Shown: positions 4,602-8,727 of the stretch, piece by piece | Layout: every line of letters starts with the position of its first letter | Position numbering within the stretch: the stretch's first letter is position 1 | Source of the DNA: an uncultured Clostridia bacterium | GTDB taxonomy: Bacteria; Bacillota; Clostridia; Oscillospirales; CAG-272 | Direction: 5' to 3' | Assembly: GCA_947627815.1 (NCBI GenBank) | Contig: CANQXN010000069.1 | Span: 1-8,727 of the forward strand | Length of the DNA: 8,727 nt | The notes under the pieces: model-generated | Databases searched by the model: none | What the model saw: the letters and a program-made list of their open reading frames with translations, nothing else | What the model was told of the DNA's origin: nothing | Position numbers and translations under genes: made by a program

Positions 4602-6440
4602 ATGGACAAATTTGTGGTAAACATCATCCACCGCCCCGAAATGGTCCCGGAGTACGCCGAGAAGGTAACGGGCCACGGGAAGGCCGAGGACATCGGCCGC
4701 AAGGCGCTACTTACCGAGAGCCTTGACATCTTCAAGACCCAACAGCGCTGTGCCCACGAAAACGGGCTCAAGACGACCATACAGATGACATACGCCTCGC
4801 TTTTCAATGACGAGGCAGTCGCCCTTGCCAAGGAGCACCACGAAAAGTACGGGGACGAGATAGCCCTGACGCTTTTGGGGCTTCCCTGCAAGGAATTCAG
4901 AGAGAAATATAAGACCAAGGACTTTTGCATCTGGATGTTCTCCATGGAGGACAAGAAGGCCATAGTCCGGGATGTCTTTGAGAAGTTCTATGAGCGCTTC
5001 GGGTTCTACCCGGAGTCCACCGGGTCCTATTACATGGACGCGGAGCTCATAAACTACATAAAAGCCGAGTACCCCACGGTCAAGTGCGCCGTGGCCACCT
5101 GCTGGGAGGAGGGGCCGAAGGCCTACCACACCTGCAATAACTCCTGGTACACCTTCATGGACGGCGGCCCCTGGGCGCCCTGGATACCCTCGAAGGTCAA
5201 CACCCACGCCCCGGCGGCCAATGAGGCGGAGGACTCCGGCATCGTGGCCATACCCCATCTTAGCCGCGATCTTCTGGCCTGCTACGACGGCAACGGCTCA
5301 AACTTCGGCACTCACCCACAGAACGTGCTGAGGGGCATGATATACGACACAAAGACCTGGGAGTTTCCATATCTTTATAACCTCATCGACCAGTACAGGC
5401 ACCTTGCCAAATATAATAACGGCTACTCCTACAACATGATGTTCGTGGGTCCGGGCTGGATGAACAAGATGGGCCGGTGGGAGGCGCCCTACGAGCTCCT
5501 TTTGAAGTCCTACGAGGAGGGCTGTGCCTACTACGGAAAGCTCAAAAAAGAGGGTAAGCTCCAGGACATGACCATGAGCGAGTTTGCCGACTATTACAGA
5601 CAGAAAAAGACCTACACCGAGCCTGAGTGCGCGCTGTGGAACGACATACTCTATGGCTCGGAAAAGCAGCTTTTCTGGTACTGCGACCCCTATATGAGGG
5701 CCTGCGTCAACATGGACCAGGGCGGCGCCATCGTGGACCTGCGGCCATACGCGGCTAAGCTTGAGTGGCCCGTGGGTATCGGCACGGAGCATATCCAGGA
5801 CGCGAGCTACCCCTTCCTCATCCAGGAGAAGTACCGGGCGGGGTACTTCACCCACTACGCCGGGGAGGGCACCGTAAGGTCCGCGAAGGTGTGCCACAAC
5901 GGCGAGGAGGTGGACCTTTGCCTTTGCCGGACCAAGGCCCATTTCAGCCAGAACGGTAAGGACAGGGTGCTGACCCTGGACCCCGTGGACATCGAGTTTG
6001 AGGATTTGACCGTGAAGCTCCAGAGCGTCATAACCTTCACCGAGGGCTCAAGCGAGATCAAGATAGACCGGAAGATCGTTGAGATGTCCGACCCTGCGGC
6101 GAAGGTCAGCATCCAGGAGTACATGGTGGCCTGCTACGGCACCACCGAGTACACCGAGGACATGTCTAGCCTGAAGCTCCGCGTTGACGCGAAGGAAAAT
6201 AGCGTCGATATCCCCTACGAGTATAAGTGCCGCGAGGCATCGAGGGAGGGCGCCGACAGCGTCTCCTGCGTTGTCCCGCCCATAAAGACGAAGGTGACGC
6301 TCTCCGCCGAGGGCCCGGAGAAATCCGGCTTTGTGCGGGAGGGCTACGCCTTCAGCCCCATGTTCACTCTCGGCTACACCGGGAAGCTTCACGATAAGGA
6401 GGTGTTCACCACATGGCTCAAGGTCGAAAGGGCAGACTGA
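4602..6440 (+). CDS. conserved-looking cytoplasmic protein of unknown family, possible carbohydrate-active barrel enzyme
   Basis: I do not recognise the family. The protein has 612 residues, no signal peptide and no membrane segment, and starts at ATG 4602 behind AGAGGAAG (4588-4595). Residues 1-310 look like an alpha/beta barrel: NGLKTTIQMTY (54-64), HHEKYGDEIALTLLG (79-93), FGFYPESTGSYYMDAELINY (133-152), AVATCWEEG (163-171) and GPWAPWIPSK (189-198). The run of a buried-type strand, a GDE turn and a PES strand end is reminiscent of the barrel shared by GH57, GH38 and NodB-type deacetylases, but this is inference without a decisive match. Acidic candidates are E138, D146, E169 and E170. Residues from about 420 are beta-rich with alternating hydrophobics, suggesting a C-terminal beta-sandwich. 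Seventeen cysteines suit a reduced cytoplasm. It sits where ganA (GH42 beta-galactosidase) is found in the ganSPQAB order, yet lacks GH42 features that I know. It may process imported galacto-oligosaccharides; the DUF3863/DUF3864 proteins are another comparison to test. Confidence 0.85.
   Translation: MDKFVVNIIHRPEMVPEYAEKVTGHGKAEDIGRKALLTESLDIFKTQQRCAHENGLKTTIQMTYASLFNDEAVALAKEHHEKYGDEIALTLLGLPCKEFREKYKTKDFCIWMFSMEDKKAIVRDVFEKFYERFGFYPESTGSYYMDAELINYIKAEYPTVKCAVATCWEEGPKAYHTCNNSWYTFMDGGPWAPWIPSKVNTHAPAANEAEDSGIVAIPHLSRDLLACYDGNGSNFGTHPQNVLRGMIYDTKTWEFPYLYNLIDQYRHLAKYNNGYSYNMMFVGPGWMNKMGRWEAPYELLLKSYEEGCAYYGKLKKEGKLQDMTMSEFADYYRQKKTYTEPECALWNDILYGSEKQLFWYCDPYMRACVNMDQGGAIVDLRPYAAKLEWPVGIGTEHIQDASYPFLIQEKYRAGYFTHYAGEGTVRSAKVCHNGEEVDLCLCRTKAHFSQNGKDRVLTLDPVDIEFEDLTVKLQSVITFTEGSSEIKIDRKIVEMSDPAAKVSIQEYMVACYGTTEYTEDMSSLKLRVDAKENSVDIPYEYKCREASREGADSVSCVVPPIKTKVTLSAEGPEKSGFVREGYAFSPMFTLGYTGKLHDKEVFTTWLKVERAD
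6396..6403 (+). promoter_or_regulatory. Shine-Dalgarno site inside the upstream gene, for the zinc-ribbon gene
   Basis: AAGGAGGT lies nine bases before ATG 6413 and wholly inside the coding sequence of the 612-residue protein. Such a full match in coding sequence, correctly spaced before a short open frame with paired cysteines, is the main reason to accept the small gene. Confidence 0.82.
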
Positions 6441-6634
6441 ATTACAGGTGTCCCGCCTGCTTCATGAGGGACCTGGACATCGATATGTTCTACGATAAGG
6501 ACAAGGACGAGTACTACTGTCTCAGGTGTCAGTTCACGGGCAACGAGGCCGAGGTCCTGGCAATGAACGAGCAGATCAAGAAAAAATACAAGGTGATGCT
6601 CAAGCGCATACCCCTGGAGGATTACGAGGACTGA
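6413..6634 (+). CDS. small zinc-ribbon protein (73 aa), function unknown
   Basis: The product has two CxxC pairs, CPAC (C13, C16) and CLRC (C36, C39), separated by 19 residues rich in Asp, Tyr and Lys. This is the pattern of a treble-clef or zinc-ribbon fold binding one zinc (or possibly iron). The remainder (residues 44-73) is a charged helix ending in an acidic tail, LEDYED. It starts 28 bases before the end of the upstream gene in another frame and ends two bases before the GH53 start, so it is tightly embedded in the operon and its translation is coupled on both sides. A function in galactan use is not evident: it could be a regulator, an RNA or ribosome-associated factor, or a partner of the 612-residue protein. 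It is not a shadow frame, because of its own strong ribosome site and the cysteine spacing. Confidence 0.82.
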   Translation: MAQGRKGRLNYRCPACFMRDLDIDMFYDKDKDEYYCLRCQFTGNEAEVLAMNEQIKKKYKVMLKRIPLEDYED

Positions 6635-6636
6635 TA

Positions 6637-7761
6637 ATGGACGGCACTACCGCGAACAGACTTATCCGGGGCGCCGACGTCTCCACCCTTTTGGAGGTGG
6701 AGGAGTGCGGAGGGAAATTCTTCGACGGGGAGGGCAACCCCGGCGACGCCCTGGAGATTTTAAAGGCCAACGGCATCGGGCTCATAAGGCTCAGGCTGTG
6801 GAACGACCCCTACGACCGGGACGGCACGCCCTACGGGGCGGGGACAAATGACCTTAAAAGGACGGAGGTATTGGCAAAAAGGGCAAAATCCCTGGGGCTT
6901 CCCTGGCTTTTGGCCTTCCACTACTCCGACTTCTGGGCAGACCCCGGAAAGCAGATAACGCCCAAGGCCTGGCAGGGGCTCACCGGGGAGGCTCTGGAGA
7001 GGGCAATTTATGAGTACACCCTCTGGGTGCTGAAGGAGCTGAGGGTACAAAACCTGCTCCCCAAATACGTGGCCGTGGGCAACGAGCTCTCAAACGGCCT
7101 TCTGTGGCCCGAGGGGCGCTACCCCAACTTCCCGGCCATCGCAAGATATGTCTCCGCCGGCATCCGGGCGGTCAGGGAGATCGACCCGGAGATAAAGATC
7201 ATGGTCCATCTGGACAACGGCGGGAAAAATTCCCTATACCGCGAGTGGTTCGACAGCTACTTTGACTGCGGGGGAGAGGACTTTGACCTCATCGGCCTGA
7301 GCTACTATCCCTTCTGGCACGGCAGTATGGCGGACCTTCGGGCGAACATGCGCGACGTGGCGGAGCGCTACGGCAAGGACCTTTTGGTGGCGGAGACCAG
7401 CATGGGCTTCACGCTGGAGGACTACGCCGGGTATGAGAGGCTCTCCCCCGGCGAGCGCAAGGGCATGGCCGCCACGGCGAGGCTTGCGGACAGGATCGAG
7501 TACCCCATGACGCCGGAGGGCCAGCGGGATTTTCTCCTGGACCTGGCGGACGCCATAAGGAGCGTCCCCGAGGGGCGGGGTCTGGGCTTCATCTACTGGG
7601 AACCGGCCTGGATACCCGTGCCGGGGAGCGAGTGGGCCAACGCGGCGGCCCTCCGCTACACCGGCGAGCGGGGCCCCGGCGGCAACGAGTGGGCCAATCA
7701 GGCGCTTTTTGACTACAATGGCCGGGCACTTCCGGCCCTCGGAGCGATCCGGGACCTTTGA
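6637..7761 (+). CDS. GH53 endo-beta-1,4-galactanase (arabinogalactan endohydrolase), intracellular form
   Basis: The enzyme cleaves beta-1,4-linked galactose chains of pectic galactan and arabinogalactan I, or their oligosaccharides, with retention. Its 374 residues fit the family. GH53 landmarks appear in order: RGADVS (11-16), LRLWNDPYD (52-60), AFHYSDFWADPGKQ (93-106) with PKAW (109-112), AVGNE (146-150) with E150 the expected acid/base, LSYYPFWHG (221-229), VAETSMG (251-257) with E253 the expected nucleophile, GFIYWEPAW (317-325) and EWANQALFDYNG (351-362). ATG 6637 follows the small gene's stop by two bases, with GAGGA (6626-6630) as its ribosome site; a longer frame starting at 6526 would only read the zinc-ribbon gene in another phase. 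There is no signal peptide or anchor, whereas many GH53 enzymes are secreted, so it probably acts on imported oligosaccharides. A near-duplicate EWANxA occurs at 332-337 and 351-356. Confidence 0.95.
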   Translation: MDGTTANRLIRGADVSTLLEVEECGGKFFDGEGNPGDALEILKANGIGLIRLRLWNDPYDRDGTPYGAGTNDLKRTEVLAKRAKSLGLPWLLAFHYSDFWADPGKQITPKAWQGLTGEALERAIYEYTLWVLKELRVQNLLPKYVAVGNELSNGLLWPEGRYPNFPAIARYVSAGIRAVREIDPEIKIMVHLDNGGKNSLYREWFDSYFDCGGEDFDLIGLSYYPFWHGSMADLRANMRDVAERYGKDLLVAETSMGFTLEDYAGYERLSPGERKGMAATARLADRIEYPMTPEGQRDFLLDLADAIRSVPEGRGLGFIYWEPAWIPVPGSEWANAAALRYTGERGPGGNEWANQALFDYNGRALPALGAIRDL

Positions 7762-7773
7762 GGAGTGAGAGGC

Positions 7774-8580
7774 TTGGCAGGCACGAAAAACGGCGCGAAG
7801 GAGCCGAAGCTCACATTAAAGCAGAGGCTTCGCAGACTGCGCATAGAGATGAGCACCGCGAATCTCAAGATATACGGCGGGATAACGGCGTTTTTCTACA
7901 CGCTGAGCATGTCCGTCATACAAAACGGCCTTATGGGCGCGCAAAATTACACCCAGGCGGAGCTTGCCGACCTCATGGCCAAGGACCCCAACATGATGCT
8001 CATTGGCACCTGGGGGTCCATATCTCAGCTCATCGGCGGGCTTTCCATACCGGTGTTCGCCTTTTTGCTGGTGGAGGGCTTTGTCAGGAGCCGCGACCGC
8101 AGGGCGTACCTTGGCCGGATGGTGCTGTTCGCCCTGGTTTCCGAATTGCCCTTTGACTTTGCCATGTACGGCAGGGCCTGGGACATGCGGGGACAGAACG
8201 TGATGTTCACCTATACCGTGTGCCTTGTGGTGCTCTGTGGGCTTAAGCTTTTCGCCGGACAGAAGGGCATGAGATTCTGGGTGGTCCGCATCGCCATAAT
8301 TTTGGCGGGAGTTTTGTGGATTTTATTGATAAAATCGCAATTTGGCCTTGTAACATTGGCACTTGTTGTGATATACTATCTTATGTACGACAACAAGGGG
8401 ATGCGTCTCGTCGTCGGCGCGGCGGTGGGACTTACGTACATAACCGCCCCCCTGTCCACCTACACCCTTTGGAAGTTCAACGGCGAAAAGGGCAAGCTGT
8501 GGAATAAGTACGTATATTACGCCCTCTACCCGGTCCATCTGGGGCTTTTGGGCGCTATCGCGTATGTTCTGGCGCGGTAG
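7774..8580 (+). CDS. TraX-family integral membrane protein
   Basis: The 268-residue product shows TraX-family hallmarks: IPVFAFLLVEGFVRSRDR (92-109), YLGRMVLFALVSELPFDFA (112-130), QNVMFT (141-146) and YYALYPVHL (248-256). About seven or eight membrane segments are expected. TraX of the F plasmid acetylates pilin; chromosomal relatives in Firmicutes are uncharacterised and share features with membrane acyltransferases. I choose TTG 7774 because GAGGAG (7760-7765) lies eight bases upstream; an in-frame GTG at 7765 would overlap that site, and ATG 7849 is a later alternative that would drop 25 residues. The first 30 residues are basic and cytoplasmic. It follows the GH53 stop by 12 bases and is therefore likely cotranscribed, yet no known role links it to galactan use. 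Nothing else in the window suggests a conjugative element. Confidence 0.88.
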   Translation: MAGTKNGAKEPKLTLKQRLRRLRIEMSTANLKIYGGITAFFYTLSMSVIQNGLMGAQNYTQAELADLMAKDPNMMLIGTWGSISQLIGGLSIPVFAFLLVEGFVRSRDRRAYLGRMVLFALVSELPFDFAMYGRAWDMRGQNVMFTYTVCLVVLCGLKLFAGQKGMRFWVVRIAIILAGVLWILLIKSQFGLVTLALVVIYYLMYDNKGMRLVVGAAVGLTYITAPLSTYTLWKFNGEKGKLWNKYVYYALYPVHLGLLGAIAYVLAR

Positions 8581-8664
8581 ATAAAAATGTGTTCCTCGCC
8601 GGAATGGCGAAAATAATACATGGCGGCGTGTCACTCCACCTTACATGATACGCCGTACAAACAA
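8581..8664 (+). other. non-coding tail with a 10-bp stem-loop
   Basis: CGGCGTGTCA (8624-8633) pairs with TGATACGCCG (8646-8655) with one G-U pair and a 12-base loop. A smaller stem, TCGCC (8596-8600) with GGCGA (8606-8610), precedes it. No T-run follows on the + strand, so termination of the operon here is uncertain. No gene is apparent in this stretch. Confidence 0.5.
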
Positions 8665-8673
8665 AAAGGAGGT
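8665..8673 (+). promoter_or_regulatory. Shine-Dalgarno-like site near the window end, no clear start codon
   Basis: AAAGGAGGT is a full match to the anti-Shine-Dalgarno sequence. The frame through ATC 8678 stays open to the end of the window (IPRVPGAAVWRPAVKA), but no ATG, GTG or TTG is at normal distance; GTG 8694 is about 20 bases away. It may mark the start of a following gene with a rare start codon or be a chance match. Confidence 0.3.
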
Positions 8674-8727
8674 AAAAATCCCGCGCGTTCCGGGTGCGGC
8701 AGTGTGGAGACCTGCCGTAAAAGCGTC

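Noticed and set aside
4707..5942. Long antisense open frames (183 and 214 codons) opposite the 612-residue protein
   Set aside because: They mirror a GC-rich gene with strong codon-position bias, have low-complexity Gly/Val/Leu/His content, no ribosome sites and no recognisable domains.
6526..6636. Longer start for GH53 inside the zinc-ribbon gene
   Set aside because: The extra 37 residues are an out-of-phase reading of the small gene and are not GH53-like.
6968..7700. EWANxA duplication in GH53 as a sign of gene fusion
   Set aside because: The two short matches (residues 332-337 and 351-356) are in a loop before the family's C-terminal motif; flanking sequence does not repeat, so chance or a small loop insertion is enough.
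8348..8377. Promoter-like TTGTAA / TATACT inside the TraX gene
   Set aside because: The -35 match is poor, and it lies in a hydrophobic coding stretch that is naturally AT-rich; no gene start follows at a sensible distance.

Overview
The window looks like a carbohydrate-utilisation locus of a GC-rich Firmicute, probably a gut anaerobe of the Oscillospiraceae/Ruminococcaceae type. Supporting signs are strong AGGAGG ribosome-binding sites, a consensus sigma-A promoter, a lipoprotein sugar-binding protein, a sugar ABC importer with no ATPase gene beside it, and many GCC/CTC/ATA codons. The lineage is inferred from style, not from a marker gene. All recognised genes are on the + strand.

Layout: (1) 1-309, the C-terminal end of a LacI/GalR-family regulator. 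(2) 310-658, a non-coding regulatory region. It holds repeated GCCAAAAATC-like words, an extended -10 sigma-A promoter (472-500), two abutting 12-bp LacI-type operator-like sites just after the start of transcription (513-536), and a structured leader with a perfect 10-bp hairpin (557-580). (3) 659-2017, a lipoprotein solute-binding protein. (4) 2143-3588 and 3588-4508, two permease subunits of the MalF/MalG (GanP/GanQ) type. (5) 4602-6440, a 612-residue cytoplasmic protein of a family I cannot name. (6) 6413-6634, a 73-residue zinc-ribbon protein whose start lies inside the previous gene. (7) 6637-7761, a GH53 endo-beta-1,4-galactanase without a signal peptide. (8) 7774-8580, a TraX-family membrane protein. 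(9) 8581-8727, a non-coding tail with a hairpin and an isolated Shine-Dalgarno-like site.

The order binding protein, permease, permease, unknown enzyme-like protein, GH53 parallels the ganS-ganP-ganQ-ganA-ganB operon of Bacillus subtilis, with a LacI-type repressor gene beside it. The simplest model is uptake of beta-1,4-galacto-oligosaccharides derived from pectic galactan or arabinogalactan I, cleavage in the cytoplasm by GH53 and perhaps by the unknown protein, and repression by the LacI-type regulator through the tandem operators. The importer would need a shared MsmX/MsmK-type ATPase encoded elsewhere. The main novelty candidate is the 612-residue protein: it sits exactly where the GH42 beta-galactosidase ganA is expected, but I see no GH42 signature in it. 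It travels with the overlapping small zinc-ribbon gene. Substrate assignment rests on the GH53 gene and gene order, not on the transporter sequences themselves.
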